A stretch of 64,000 nt of DNA from Lophius americanus (GCA_037951165.1 JBBDHG010000014.1:5858001-5922000), one strand, 5' to 3'. Positions 12,133 through 23,347 are shown, counted from the first letter of the stretch. Made by a program: numbers and translations. The notes: generated by a model not told the origin, from the letters alone.

Positions 12133-12226
12133 CATTTGATCCAAATGTAAAGTGCATTATAAATTAAATAATAATAATAATAATAATACATTTAATTTAT
12201 AATGCACTTTATGTATTATTATTATT
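12133..12226. repeat. Head-to-head tails around an AAT microsatellite
   Basis: Perfect 22-bp arms at 12148-12169 and 12190-12211 (core aaagtgcattataaattaaa) flank a 20-base loop of AAT repeats, and a second ATT-rich run follows. The same core occurs once at 51713-51750 and once at 60320-60352, each next to (AAT/ATT)n. The core therefore looks like the 3' tail of a dispersed retroelement, present here in two opposed copies. Confidence 0.8.
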
Positions 12227-12356
12227 AATAATAACTCATCAACAAGGCTTTAGACGGATGAATAGGATTTAATTCTCTTTGATTTAACTCGACGTAATTA
12301 ACTATTGAAGTAAAGAAGTAAAGGATTTGTTTAAATTGGTTTGTTTGTTCGCCCTG

Positions 12357-13720
12357 CCTTAATGGAAAGCCACATTTATGCACAGCCTGCAAGAGGAAGT
12401 CAAATGCAGTGGATGCTTTATTGTTACTTGTAGCACCCAGGAACATAATCTGAAGCCGAGAAAATAATACAGTGGAAATTTAATAAAGTATTTTTCAGAC
12501 ATGAAAATGTATTTAAATACAATCGCTTTTTTTCTCAATGGCATAAAATAGATACTGACAAAAATATATATAGATCATGTAAAAGTCTTGTGGATCCCAG
12601 AGCAAGTTTAGCAGTATACCCACATATGTCAATTTCAGCTTCCATCATCTCAGTTTAAAAGTAGCGGTTATTGGGGGTAAAGAAATCAGTATAATCAGTT
12701 AAAAACAGTATACAGACAATATATTATTTTATCTCATTAACTCCATTGATTTTTGTAAAAGTCTGCTTGGATGGATTTGATGGCAGAAAAATGTCTAAAA
12801 TAAAAAGTTGGTACAGGGCCAACAGAAAGAGTTGGAAGTTGTTGAACTTCCAACTCTGAAAAAAAAGCCCACCCATTTAAAGCATTTCAAGTAAAGTAGT
12901 TAATTGATAACAGTTAATAGCATCACGATTTGGGTATGAAAGAGGCATCTTAGAAGTTGTTGTTGTTTTGTACATTGACTTAGTAAGGACTGTATCATCT
13001 AAATAGCATGTAAACATCAAATGATCTTCCAAATGAGTTTATGATTAGTGTCAATATCAACTAAGTGCAGCAGACCCGGTGCAGAAAACGTTCTTCTTGG
13101 AACGCAACCTTGCTTGTCATTCTTCAGAGCACACCAAGAGAGTCAACACGACGTATTGATGAAAATATGTCCCTGTCCCACTGTCCCACTGGACTCGTTT
13201 CCTATAGACTCTAGGATTCCTCTCATCATTGGTATGCAACATGAGGTGTCCCGGCCTTCACGGATTTCACCAAACTGTGTAGCTGTTCCTCAGTTAAGTC
13301 ACTGTAGGACTGCTTGATAGAAATACAACTTCCATGCATTTCATTGTATTCTCAGATATTGCATGGCACTGGTAAGGACATTTCTATCAGGTTTTGTAGC
13401 TGCTCAGGAGATGCAACATATCTTGTTGTTCCAGTTTCTCCTTGCATCAGTGACACCTGACTAGGAGTCAAATTTGAGTTTTCCTCCATATTGACAAGTG
13501 TTTACGGCTCAGTCAAAGCACTGACAAAATTCTGTGGCATATGAACCTGGCCTGACAATAACGTTAAAATAGTCATGTCTTGATTGACTACAAACTGCAA
13601 ATATTCCACATCCAAGGGGAGTCTTAGTGTGACCTGGGAAACTTTAATCGGAAGTCTGAAGATATTTCATTTTCAGTTGCTCCTAGACTGAAAAATATTA
13701 CTCCAAATTATTGCACTTTT
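12357..13720 (-). pseudogene. Integrase-core domain protein pseudogene
   Basis: Remnant of the multicopy fish protein family with an rve-like integrase core domain. Reading the minus strand from 13720 down: an open N-terminal stretch; then SYSDLTEEQLHSLVKSVKAG with GTPH at about 13240-13317; RRVDSLGVL and RMTS at about 13110-13153; a basic segment; then VDIDTNHKLI at 13034-13062, which holds the conserved DTNHKLI block; and finally GFSR plus GATSNNKASTAFDFLLQAV and CGFPLR at 12357-12460. The order matches the family. About 580 bases of AT-rich sequence separate DTNHKLI from GFSR, where the intact protein has only a few residues, so there is an intron or an insertion here. Stops and at least two frameshifts rule out function. 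The glutamate-bearing C-terminal half of the core is missing after FPLR. Confidence 0.65.
12828..12857. repeat. Perfect 13-bp-arm hairpin
   Basis: Arms agagttggaagtt and aacttccaactct with a 4-base loop. It lies in the sequence that splits the integrase-core pseudogene. Confidence 0.9.
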
Positions 13721-13959
13721 AAATGTAATGAGAATCCATTTGAGCACATTTAGATGTTAGCAAAGAAAAAGGCTGAAGTTTGAGCTAGACACTGTAAGGA
13801 CTGTAACATTCATTAACAGCTGCTCAAAGCATAAAGCTAGTTAATGCCACATTCAAGCTTAGCTACTGCTTTGAAAAATTCCCCACATAAAGATGTATTT
13901 CTGTATGTACCTATGTTCCTAATATAACCCAGCATTATATATATATATATAATATTTAG

Positions 13960-14230
13960 GATAATTATATCCCCAAAAAAGTTGAGGATAATATGGAATC
14001 ATCATCCACTCCGCTGCAGGCGCCGCCACCACCGGCACTGCAAATCCTTCGTGTTAAAGCAATAACTCAAAGATTATATCATGAATACTTTTCAGACTTT
14101 AAACCCAAATATACCTCAGTGTGAGAAAGAACAGGAGTGTTTTGGGGTAAGGTCAGTTGTATAGTTTTGAGCTTTATCTCATAAATCAACTGTTGGTCCG
14201 ATTTAGTCTAATTTCAGAATGCTCTCGTTG
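13960..14230 (+). repeat. Repeat family A, copy 1
   Basis: Begins with the partly palindromic ttatatccccaaaaaag, then gaggataatatggaatcatc, a GCCGCC-like block, and the words gataac/ataactcaaa and gtccgatttagtc. The same ordered words occur at 34050-34760, 53395-53830 and, on the opposite strand, 59310-59515. The repeat is non-coding. It is a dispersed MITE-like or tail-like family, heavily diverged between copies. Confidence 0.6.
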
Positions 14231-14348
14231 CATGAGCCGGACGGGTTGTACAGTGTGAGTACATCAATTGTGAGCTTCAACAAACACTTGATTAATACAT
14301 TGTGAGTCAAATGTCCACGACTCTAAAGTCGTACAGTGTAAGCCCAAC
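14230..14348 (-). repeat. Repeat family B terminal piece, copy 1
   Basis: Reverse complement of the same repeat as 24064-24180. The shared end reads gggcttacactrtacgactt, followed later by cacactgtacgacccg. Similar ends are visible at 20665-20702 and 28903-28930. The end is probably the terminal inverted repeat of a DNA transposon; the class is uncertain. Confidence 0.55.
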
Positions 14349-14559
14349 TCTTAGTTACCTGCGAAAGCAGATGTTGCTGAAATGCAATATAGACCTCATA
14401 AGGCTCAACAATAGTGCCCCCCGTATTTATAATGAACTAGTTAAAATGTGTTCTTTTGGTTGATTATTCGCCATGAAAGAACAAGTTACTCTTATAATTT
14501 TTAATGACTCGTCTTCTACGTTTATTTTGGTAAAAGTAAGACAAATGTGGTGTAATCAC

Positions 14560-14664
14560 TTATTACTCTGCACCCAAAGTAATAATGTAAAGTAACTCAT
14601 TACTTTCATATGAAAGTAACTAATAATATGTAAGTTACATTGTGGAAGTAACTTGCCCAACACT
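14560..14664 (-). mobile_element. hAT-type MITE terminal fragment
   Basis: Ends in aagtaacttgcccaacactg, the reverse complement of the cagtgttgggcaagttactt terminus that many non-autonomous fish hAT elements carry. The preceding bases show the usual repeated agtaac/actttc words of such ends. The other terminus is not visible, so the copy is truncated. Confidence 0.65.
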
Positions 14665-14690
14665 GATCATTTCATTGAGTCAAATTTACC

Positions 14691-14725
14691 CAAGGCGTCC
14701 CCCAACATTATTGGGGGATGCCTTG
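14691..14725. repeat. 15-bp-arm hairpin, one mismatch
   Basis: Arms caaggcgtcccccaa (14691-14705) and ttgggggatgccttg (14711-14725) with a 5-base loop. The one mismatch would be a G-T pair. It lies 26 bases after the hAT end. Confidence 0.85.
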
Positions 14726-15394
14726 AGAACTTCTATGTTGTTGCTGCCACTCATGATCCAACGCCTCTGAGTTGATCCACAGACTCCCAAGCCAGATCAG
14801 GGCCACAGTCTGAAACTGAAAAAAATTTATTAGAAATTGAAAAATTTCTTACACCAAAAGAAAAAAGGTTTTGAATGTGAAAAAAAGATCAGATCTGAGT
14901 CTGAAAACATAAATTTGCAACTGAAATGTAAATTGGAAATAAATAACTTATTCAAAAGAATAGCATAATGAATCTTTTGAAGTTAATTTTTATATTTAAA
15001 TTTAGATGGAACTTCCCCTATGATCATTTTAGTTTGAAAACGTTGTTTTTGTTTTATTTTTTCCAATCAGTGTTGCTTTTGTACTTGATTTGGCTCATTG
15101 TAGGTCTTTCTGGGTGGTTAGTTCAGCTAAATAATTTATCATTCCAGATGTGCAACTTGGCTTGCAGTCAGGAGCACCAGCTTAATCAACAAGAGAACCA
15201 CTGAAACCAGTATGCCACCTCAAAGAAAAGCCAATAACATATTAAAGATTTCCTAAACAAAGAACATATAAAGGATACGTAATTAACAAAAAGCTCTAAA
15301 CATACTTAAATTTAAATGTACAAATTTGAGCTGTGTTCATTCATGAGCAAAACCTGGGAATGCTTATGTGCAAATTAAAGAGCTTAATTAACCC
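14726..15394. other. Unassigned stretch
   Basis: A short plus-strand open frame at 14968-15204 encodes a hydrophobic, phenylalanine-rich peptide with no motif and is probably fortuitous. Nothing else was recognised. Confidence 0.4.
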
Positions 15395-15589
15395 GACTGG
15401 TCATGGCAGTAGGCCGATCTGCTCGAGGTTTCTGCCCGGCAAAAAGGCAGCCTTTTCTTGCCATTGTCGCCAATTGCTTGCTCAAGGAGGAATTTGTTGG
15501 GTCCTGTAGATAATTATATAAAGAGTCTGGTCTAACCCTGCTCTTTCTGGAAAGTACCTTGAGGCAACTGTTGTTGTGAATTGGCGCTA

Positions 15590-15621
<32 letters not shown>

Positions 15622-15627
15622 TTGAAT
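15395..15627 (+). mobile_element. L2-like LINE 3' end
   Basis: Matches the 3' untranslated end of fish L2 elements: ccgactggtcatggcagta, gaggtttctgcc, ttgtcgccaattgcttgctc, accttgaggcaactg, and the diagnostic gaattggcgctatataaata. It closes with (ATTG)n at 15601-15627. The 5' side is truncated, as is usual for LINE copies. Confidence 0.8.
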
Positions 15628-16510
15628 TGGATGAGAAAGAGGAGGGTTTTTTACTAGTAATGTAGCTCAATCGTTACCATTCGCCACCTTCAGATTGCAA
15701 CACCAACAACGACAGCAACAGTGCGTACAGATTTCAATAAATGACTTGTTGGAATGTTGCTGTCTCTTCTTACCAATTGTTGTCTGATCCCACACTAAAG
15801 CAACTGTGGCGCATTTTACCGAAGAGGTTCATGCTTGCTCTGATCAGAAGGTGTTGTGATGCTCAAGTCACAGAAATCATATTTTTGTTTTTACTTAATG
15901 TGAGTTTTTCAGATTGATTGGAGTTACTTTCATATGTGGTCCTGGATTGTTACCATGTGAGCTGGATTGGAATTTATGCAGGTTTTATATGGCTGCATGT
16001 TCTGAGTTGATCACTTCCTGCTCATGAATTGGTGACCCAATGTTTGTCATCCTCCAGAATAAAATGTCATACTTGCATTTGCTACTTGGGCCTCTGTTTT
16101 GGTTTGAATGCCATTTGTTGTCTCACACATACGACATGTTTTCTTGATGATGAAGCAGATAAGTGGTGCAAAAATGTATCAATTTGTGCCTGCAGCCGTT
16201 CAACAGGACAGACATATTCACATTAGAGCTAAATATTTGAAAAACAAGTGCCTCTAAATGTGAATTAACAAAACATCATAATCTGATCCAAGCAATGTGA
16301 AGTTTTAATTTGAAGGATACTCAAGTGCATCAGTAAAGTATAGATCTTTAAGGGATACTTTATGTTAAATATTGTCACATAATTCATTTAAGTGCATTTT
16401 ATTTTTAGCATTTTGGTTTTTTCATGGCTACTATAATCTGGATACAAACGTCAGTTTAAGAGATTAGCCTTTTTTGCTCCAAATCTAATTCCCTCTGCTA
16501 TTTCTGTTCA
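15628..16510. other. Unassigned stretch
   Basis: No family recognised. A 65-codon plus-strand frame at 16029-16226 is cysteine-rich but has no supporting context. Confidence 0.4.
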
Positions 16511-16523
16511 CACAGCTCTCAAA

Positions 16524-16583
16524 GCTGTGTGCGTGTGTGTGTGTGTTTTTGAGTGTGTGTGTGTGGGTGTGTGTGTGTTTGTG
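16524..16583. repeat. Imperfect (GT)n microsatellite
   Basis: About 60 bases of alternating TG broken by ttttga and ggg. A 9-bp-arm hairpin (cacacagct / agctgtgtg) lies just upstream at about 16511-16533. Confidence 0.9.
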
Positions 16584-17429
16584 AGCATGAGTGAGAGAGG
16601 GATTGATAATGGGGCCCATTTTGAAGAAAATTATTCTGACTCAACAATAACCTGCAACCTGCATATCCACTTTCTTTTAAGCAAACAAATAATCAGGAGG
16701 ATCATGACAGCATAGATTTGAAATTTGATTGGATGCAGCTACAGACTAACTCATGCAGTTTCTCATGTCATGAGAACTTTTGCGAGGCACGTCCGATCCA
16801 GAGACAATGTTTGGCTCCATAAGCTTCTCCTTTGCCAACTCTTCATTAAAAAATCAGTACACACTTGAAATTTACAAAGAGGGCAATAAAATATCCAACA
16901 TAATAAATATACATCATTATGGTTTGGGGTTCATTCACTGTCTATAAACATCTGTTCTGATTGGCAGTAGAAACACCAGTCATTGCATCAGCAAAGGCGA
17001 TTACTGACTGAAAATATGCACAATATGTTCAGACAATCATTCTCATCCATCAGATATGAAAAGCAATTATTTAATACCCCCTGGCAGCATGAATAAGCAA
17101 TGGCATAGAAACACCTGTTGCTGTAATGGACAATGATTAATGTAGAAAGTCAAAATGAAGGACTTTAGCCTCCTCTAAATTTGATCCAATGTCTCCTCTG
17201 TTCAGCTGAGATAAGCAAAACTGAAAAAAAGATTTAGACTTCATCAACCTGACATACGCTGCTAATGTAGGATAGTGAAACCTGGAAAAGTATATAGCAG
17301 TAAGCTTAATAACATTGAATAACGTTAATTATGTTGTTACATTCTGAATATTTTGTCCAGAAGTGAATGTTTCCACAACTTCAGGCTGCTGGTTGTCTGA
17401 AGTGTTGAAGTTGTTCTTGAAGTGATCTA
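16584..17429. other. Unassigned stretch
   Basis: No coding motif or repeat end was recognised. Confidence 0.4.
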
Positions 17430-18250
17430 TGGAAGGACAACTGGTGAACCATTCACAATTCACTGATTGGCACCTAATACTCACCTAATACTCACTGTTT
17501 TAGGTGCAAGGGGCGCAAAAGGCTAAGCCATGTTCTCTAATCACCCAGAAGAGCTACTATACACCAAATGACTTAAAAAAAATGTAATGCCGGTATTTTG
17601 ATAGAAAGGTGTCAGAACACAGCGTCATCACAGCTTGCTGCTATGGAGCTGTGTACAATACAAGGTGTGACCATGCTGACCCCTGTCCACTGTCAAGCAC
17701 CTATACTGGGCATGTGAGCATCAGAACTGGACTGCAGAGCAGGAACAAAACGTGGCATGGTATGAGGAATCACATTTTCTTTTGCATCAGGTGGACGACC
17801 TGGTGTGTGTGGTCGCTTAGCTGAGGATGAAATGACACCAGGAAGTACCATGGAAAAAAGGTACTTTTTCCCAAGCCGGGGGAAAGTGTGATATTTGGGC
17901 AATTCTCTTCTGAGAAACCTTGTGTCCTGCCATTCATGTGGATGATACTATGAAATTGATCACCTACCTAAACTCCCTACTAGCCGACCATATACTAAAC
18001 TCCATGGAAACTGTATTCTCTAATGGTAGTGGCCACTTTTGGGTCCTGTACCCTGTCAGACTGCTAAAATTGGTTCTGGAATGGTTCTAGGAATACAACC
18101 AGAATAGGTGTTGACTTATCCTCCAAATGTTCCAGATTTCTAAATCCAAACAGGCACCTATGGATTGTGGTGGACAATGAAGTCTGACGCCTGAATGTCC
18201 CACCTTACAACTCACAGGCCTTGAAGCAGGTTCCAAGAGATTGTTTCTTA
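17430..18250 (+). pseudogene. Tc1-like transposase pseudogene, lineage 1
   Basis: Decayed DDE transposase of a widespread fish Tc1-like element. In order: ggaaggacaactggtgaacc near 17440 (helix-turn-helix region); agaagagctactatacacca near 17550; agaaaggtgtcagaacacag near 17605; catgctgacccctgtccact near 17670; and the first catalytic block at 17755-17775. That block reads WYEESHF where active copies have W-S-D-E-S-R-F, so the first catalytic Asp is replaced by Glu. Then come CCATTCATGTGGATGATACT near 17930, GGAATGGTTCTAGGA near 18080 and the C-terminal region to about 18245. The second Asp block (QQDNAPCH in relatives) has been lost, and frameshifts and stops are frequent. A 24-base direct-repeat insertion (cacctaatactc twice) sits near 17470. 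Terminal inverted repeats are not visible. Confidence 0.8.
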
Positions 18251-18335
18251 ATTGTGTTACACAAGTTGGTTCCAGCCTCTGTTACCCTGAACAGGATAAG
18301 CAGTTAAGGATAATGAATGAATGGATGAAGCATAG
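18251..18335 (+). mobile_element. SINE/RTE-type 3' tail
   Basis: gttccagcctctgttaccct, then gaacaggataagcagtta and an ATGAATGA tail. This is the standard end of RTE-tailed fish SINEs. The head is missing, so only the tail can be claimed. Confidence 0.55.
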
Positions 18336-19274
18336 CATAAGACAGACTGTGAGTCAGTGGAAGAGATATTTAGCTGCACTATGGAAACTGCCAGTACGGA
18401 AACACTGCTTTTTCAAGTGATTGGAGACAGACTGGATGGAGAAGGTACTCTACCTGGATTACACGTGAAGTGTATTTGACCTTTTTCACTGCATCAGTTT
18501 GGCCCACAGAGCCTTCTTTCCAAGTTGAAAAGCCATCACAATCAGATGGGGGCCATGCATGATGGTCACATACAGCAGTGTCAACAAAATTTGAACGTAA
18601 GACACACAGCCTGCACCCAAAACACATACAAACCACTCTTCTTCTCCAAAAGACAGAAAAAATTAAAGGGGCAGAGAGAGCGCACAATTGAACAAGTGAT
18701 AGTACAGTTATGGTTAACACACCTGCATGTATGATAAAAAAAAGTTGTCAAATTATATGCATAATTCCCCTCAGGTTCCATCTTAGCACAAAATAGAGAC
18801 GGGAGGAGAGTTTCTGCGTCCACTTGCTATGGACACTCATTCAGACATTCATTCATTTTCTGTAATTGTTACAGGACATTCAATGAAGCTGATTCTCCAG
18901 AGACTTTCTAGAGGGTCTATTGTCATTCATTTATGACAGCTATCACGTTTTTCTTCATTCGGCATTCATGTCTGACAATCTGGAGCAGAGAAAAACAAAC
19001 AAAACAAAAACAACTGGATTATGTATATTTTTATATTTATATATTTTGTAAGTTAAATGTGCTATATCTGATTCTGTTATTTAATTGTTTGTGACCACAA
19101 TATATTCATTTTTAGATGAAGTAACTTAAATTGAAGTCAGTTACTAACTGACTTCGGTAATAATAGACCAGAAGGACTGGTTACTATTATTTTTTATAAA
19201 TTTGCTATTTATTTGCATATCTTAATTTCAGGTTGACATTTTTTTACTAAAATATTTATTTTGTGACTGATTAT
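18336..19274. other. Unassigned stretch with one palindrome
   Basis: Overlapping frames on both strands at 18379-18823 have no motif. A perfect palindrome (gaagtcagtta, one base, taactgacttc) lies at 19133-19155. Confidence 0.45.
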
Positions 19275-19420
19275 TTATTTCAGATTATTTATTTTATTAA
19301 TTAATCTTTTTATGTCAGACTTATTATACCTTTATGTCAAATCACTTGCATGTATACAGTATGTATAGCCATGGTGGGAACCATAACCAAATTCCGCTGA
19401 GGGCAGCAATTTGGCTATTA
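19275..19420 (+). repeat. Repeat family C, copy 1
   Basis: Shares the ordered words tatgtcagac / ttatatacc, then cataaccaaattccrct, agggca and aatttggcta with 55275-55420. Non-coding dispersed repeat of unknown class. Confidence 0.55.
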
Positions 19421-20660
19421 GGCTGCTGATAGGCATGTTTCTTTCTGCACCTCTATCTGTCAACTGTTTGGTCCTCCGTCTCTCTCCTGCTCCCCTTGCC
19501 TCCCTGCATGTGTGTCTGAGTGGATGTGTGGTCCACATATCTGGTTAAGCTCCACACCTGAATATCCTTACCTCACCATCTACTGAAGTATTTCTACACC
19601 AGTTCTCCTACAACTCCTCAACAGATAATACAGTCACATACTGTAAATAGTAGCTAGACCTGTTGACAATCATTTATCTGTGTCTTTAAGGTTAAATCCA
19701 CACGTACACAAGGATTTTCAAATACAGCAACAAATTGTATCTTTTTCACTCATTCGGGTTTTCTGCTCTTACTTACAGTTTATGTTGTTTGAGTTTCGAG
19801 TACATTTTTCTTCATGTCACCCTTTTGTTGATTTTTGTTCATAGACAGCCCATGTTTCTGGTCGTTTGCAATGTGTTTGTTCTCAAACCTTTTTTTTAAA
19901 ATTCTGATGGACTCAACTTGTTTTTTTTCCTGTTTGGTTTTTTATTCAGTCAACATCTGAAGGACAATATTTGCCTATTTGTATTTAATTTATTAAACCT
20001 CTGAACTGAGCTCCACTGTTTTCTGATCCAGGGAATACAAAAAAGTTAATATTGTGATTTTTTATTAAATATAACAATTTTAATTGTATCATATCTTTTT
20101 ATAATTGCTATCTCAAATATAAAATTTTAAACTATTGAGCAGTTTTCATTGTTTCATCAGATATTGATCAGCTATCTTAGATATCTCTACCTGAACTGCA
20201 GTGCCTTATTTTACTTTTGTTAGAAGGTGAATGGTGTAACAGAGTAGATTGGGTAGATTAGGTATTTAAAAATTTAAATCAAAGCTAAATATACCCTAGC
20301 GTTATGGCAATGAAATATTGATCAAACCAGAGATTGCAAACATTCTCCAAGACTGAGCATTCAAGTTATATTCCTATTTATATGCATCACCTGTGTGAGA
20401 TTATTTGACCAAGGTGGCAGCCATTCCTGAAGAGACAGCCTTTCCTGTCGCTCAGTTTCTCCTCCTATCCTCCTCTGACAAGGTTCCATGCAAATCTGGC
20501 CATTTCTTTGGGAGAGATCATAATGAACGTTTCATGTCAAAGTGGACCCATTTGATTACAGACTCTACATCTATCCAACCTTTTTTCTATAGCTCCACTA
20601 AAATTTACTGGTTGCTTTGTTGGGTCATCGCGCGGCAAACTACACTTGATGAACTGGGAA
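19421..20660. other. Unassigned stretch
   Basis: A 126-codon plus-strand frame at 20405-20785 opens here but has no recognisable domain, and its 3' third is repeat family B/D sequence. Treat as non-coding. Confidence 0.4.
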
Positions 20661-21046
20661 TTTGGTCTAACTTATGGACTCGAATTGTACAGCATAGGCC
20701 CAACAGTCAGACCCATCCGCCCGTTTTTACCGCTGTGGACAGCGATAACGAAGAAGATAAGTACCTACCACATCCTAACTCTTAATTATCGCTGAACGTA
20801 AGATGTTCATGTTAGACTGTTGGCTGCTAGCCTGTTAGCTTCAGCCTACAACTATCTACATAATAGCGACTCCGCTGAAACTGATCGCATTTTAATTAAT
20901 CAAATCAATTAATGATACAACGATGTTTATCTTTACAGGTTGCCTGACAGCTGATTGCCTGAAATTCACCTGCTCTGTGCTCTAGAGCATCTGTGAGGAG
21001 ACATTTCACTGACGAAATTCCAGACTCTCATGTAAACTTTAAATGT
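20661..21046 (+). repeat. Repeat family B end plus family D, copy 1
   Basis: 20665-20702 resembles the family B terminus (gactcgaattgtacagcata). From 20714 to 21046 the sequence is collinear with 24794-25112 at roughly 80% identity by eye: ccgctgtggac, taagtacctaccacatcc, gctgaaactgatcgcatttt, gctccagagcatctgtgagg, catgtaaactttaaatgt. No open frame is shared between the copies, so this is probably the non-coding interior of a transposon. Confidence 0.6.
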
Positions 21047-22479
21047 TCTATAGGGGCATTATGTCATACGTAAGCTCAAATCATGCGGCATAGTCCCAAT
21101 TTAACAGTCAGACTGAAACAATGGGAACTGATTGTTCTGAACGATTTGAACCTCCTTTTTTTGAGTTTAACAGGGATACCCCGCTGTGCCACCCTGTCTT
21201 AAATCATTAAAATGTGTTCATATATGTTACGATCCTTATTCAGAACATGGCTCAGAGGGATCCATAACACAAAGAATGCCACCAAATGCTGCACTTTAAC
21301 AGTTCTTAATAGAGATACTCACAACTCAAAGCATGTAGAGAAGGGAGCCCTGGCCAACACAAACATTAAGAGGGAGAAAGCTACAAACCATCCATGCAGT
21401 GGGCTGTCTGATCTGAGCTTTCCCCTTACCTAAAGTCCCTGTTTCAACTAAAACGCTTATCAGGACCGAAGACGGGAATGCCAGGAACTCCCAACTCAAT
21501 TTAACAAAGCTACTATAAAGGGAGTGAATAGGGAACGCAAGGACTTCCTGCTGGAGGATGAGAGAGGCTTTGCAGCTCCGCCTCCTCCGCCTTTATACTC
21601 CGTACGTGCGCCTCCGGCCAATGAGCCCTATATATGGCGGGGGAAAAGCAGACGATAATGACATGGTGGCATGCGTAACAATAAATAACCTCAATCGTGA
21701 TCTGCGTGCTCATATTTACCTATATAACCACCCAAGGAGTCACATGAAGACAGCATATTCTTACCTCGTCCACATCAGTATCCTTCTCTGGGTTGGTCGA
21801 GAGAACCCTCAATAGGAAATATAAGAAAAGCTGAAAACCTTTTAATAGGCTTATTCACAAAATAAAAAAAAAATTTCAGAAAACAGTTTGAGCCTATATT
21901 TTTCTTTTAATGTTCTTTAAATTATTTTGCAGAACATGAGCAGCTGTCAGAGCTGAGAGTAGAAAGTAAGTAATAGTGTTACATAAATGTATTCCCATCC
22001 AGACAAGAAAGAGAGAGAGAAAATCAATGGATAAGCATAAAACAAAGAATGGCTTAGGTGGAGCAATATTTGAGCATAGACGTCATGACCCATGAGAACA
22101 TCCTTTCTCTTGTCAGACATGAGTCCTCCATGTAAGAACATTGACTAGGAGCAGCAGCATCTCTTTGGAGCCTTCAGATTCAGATCTCCCCTCAATAATT
22201 TATGATTTTTTGTTTCCCCCTCAGATCCACATTCTGCTTTAAGTTCAGTGAGTTCCTTAAGAATGCCTGAACAGCCACTTTTTTCTTCCTGCAGATATAT
22301 TACATTTTTCCTGGTGGACTTGTTTACATACACATCAACACTTCCTTAAGTCTAACAGACTGCCTCCAGTCCAAAGTCTTTGGTGTTGGCAATTTTTGAA
22401 TGGTGATTATCATTCTGTTAAGATTACCTTTATTCAACACATTCAGTTATATACATTAAAACATCATGAAATTATTTAT
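21047..22479. other. Unassigned; promoter-like cluster at 21618
   Basis: No protein was recognised. At 21611-21640 a CCAAT word (21618-21622), a TATATAT word (21629-21635) and a GGCGGGG word lie within 30 bases in a locally GC-rich, CpG-containing patch. This resembles a promoter, possibly of an old retroelement, but no transcript unit can be attached to it. Confidence 0.25.
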
Positions 22480-22790
22480 CTGCATATTCGACCCATCCCT
22501 GAGGAGCAGTAGGCAGCCCCTGATAAGCGCTCATGTGACCAGAGAACTGCCGGCAGTTCCTCGATTATGAAGTTATTGATGTAATTGCTTGGTCCTAACA
22601 TTCCCCAGACCTGAATTGAGACCTCTGGGACGTTATGTATCGGTGAAACAGAAACCACCAGTACACCACAGACTGTTCATGAGCGCAACGATGCCCTGAT
22701 TAAAGCCTGGGAGGAGATCCCCCCAGGATCTCTTCTATCATCTCATTAGGATCATGTCCAAACCTTGTCAGGCATGGACACACATACAAA
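22480..22790 (+). pseudogene. Tc1-like transposase 3' part, lineage 2
   Basis: C-terminal fragment of a second fish Tc1-like transposase family. Recognisable stretches are gaggagcagtaggcagcccc, gaactgccggcagttcctcg, ttccccagacctgaattgag (SPDLN), cctctgggacgttatgtatc (LWDVMYR), caccacagactgttcatgag, gatgccctgattaaagcctg, gggaggagatccccccagg and ctcattaggatcatgtcc. A small deletion after SPDLN removes the region around the third catalytic residue and shifts the frame. The N-terminal two thirds are absent. Confidence 0.8.
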
Positions 22791-23009
22791 ACTGAAAGCA
22801 ATTATGAAGGGTTAATTTACAAGATTGTTTACCAGAAATAAAAAATGATTAAACTGCCAAGGTATTCAATCTTTTACAGTCAGTTACTCACAAGTTCTTA
22901 TCAATTTACAAAAAGATGTTGAAAAAAACATGCAACATGGCTTATTTTTGGAAAACAAAACAAAAACGTGCCACCAGTTAAAAAAATAGCCGTTGGTATT
23001 CCTTTTAAA
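22791..23009. other. Short unassigned spacer
   Basis: AT-rich; nothing recognised. Confidence 0.5.
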
Positions 23010-23347
23010 ATCCATCCATCCATTATTTTCCGCTTACCTGGGGTTGGGTCACTGTGGCAGAAGGCTCAGAGGGGATTTCCAGACTTCCCTCTTCATATCA
23101 TCCTGGAAAATCCAGAGGCGTTTCCAGACCGGATGAAATATATAGTCCCTCCAGAGAGTTTTAGGTATACCTCGGGGTCTCCTCCCAGTTGGACGTTCAT
23201 GAAAAACCTGCACATAGAATCATCCGGGTGGCATCCTTATAAGATGCCCAAACTACCTTAACTGGATGTCTGAGCTCCGTATCCTATCCCCACTCTATGA
23301 AGGAAGCTAATTTCAGCCGCTTTTATGCTCAATTTAATTATTTCGGT
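23010..23347 (-). mobile_element. Rex3-like RTE 3' end, copy 1
   Basis: On the minus strand this is the 3' end of a Rex3-like (RTE clade) LINE, with its short tail of ggat repeats at about 23013-23025. Landmarks on the plus strand are ttccgcttacctgggg, gggtc, cagacttccctcttc, gaggcgtttccagacc, atatagtccctccag, cggggtctcctcccag, gtggcatccttataagatgc, caactggatgtctgagctcc and tttcagccgcttttatgctc. These encode the last part of the RT and its C-terminal extension, heavily mutated. The copy is 5' truncated exactly where the 16-bp minisatellite begins. Confidence 0.8.

Noticed and set aside
16527..16715. Cys-Val-rich 62-codon frame
   Set aside because: Produced by the (GT)n microsatellite.
20405..20785. 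126-codon plus-strand frame as a novel gene
   Set aside because: Its C-terminal third is repeat family B/D sequence, also present at 24794 without an open frame, so the frame is fortuitous at least in part.
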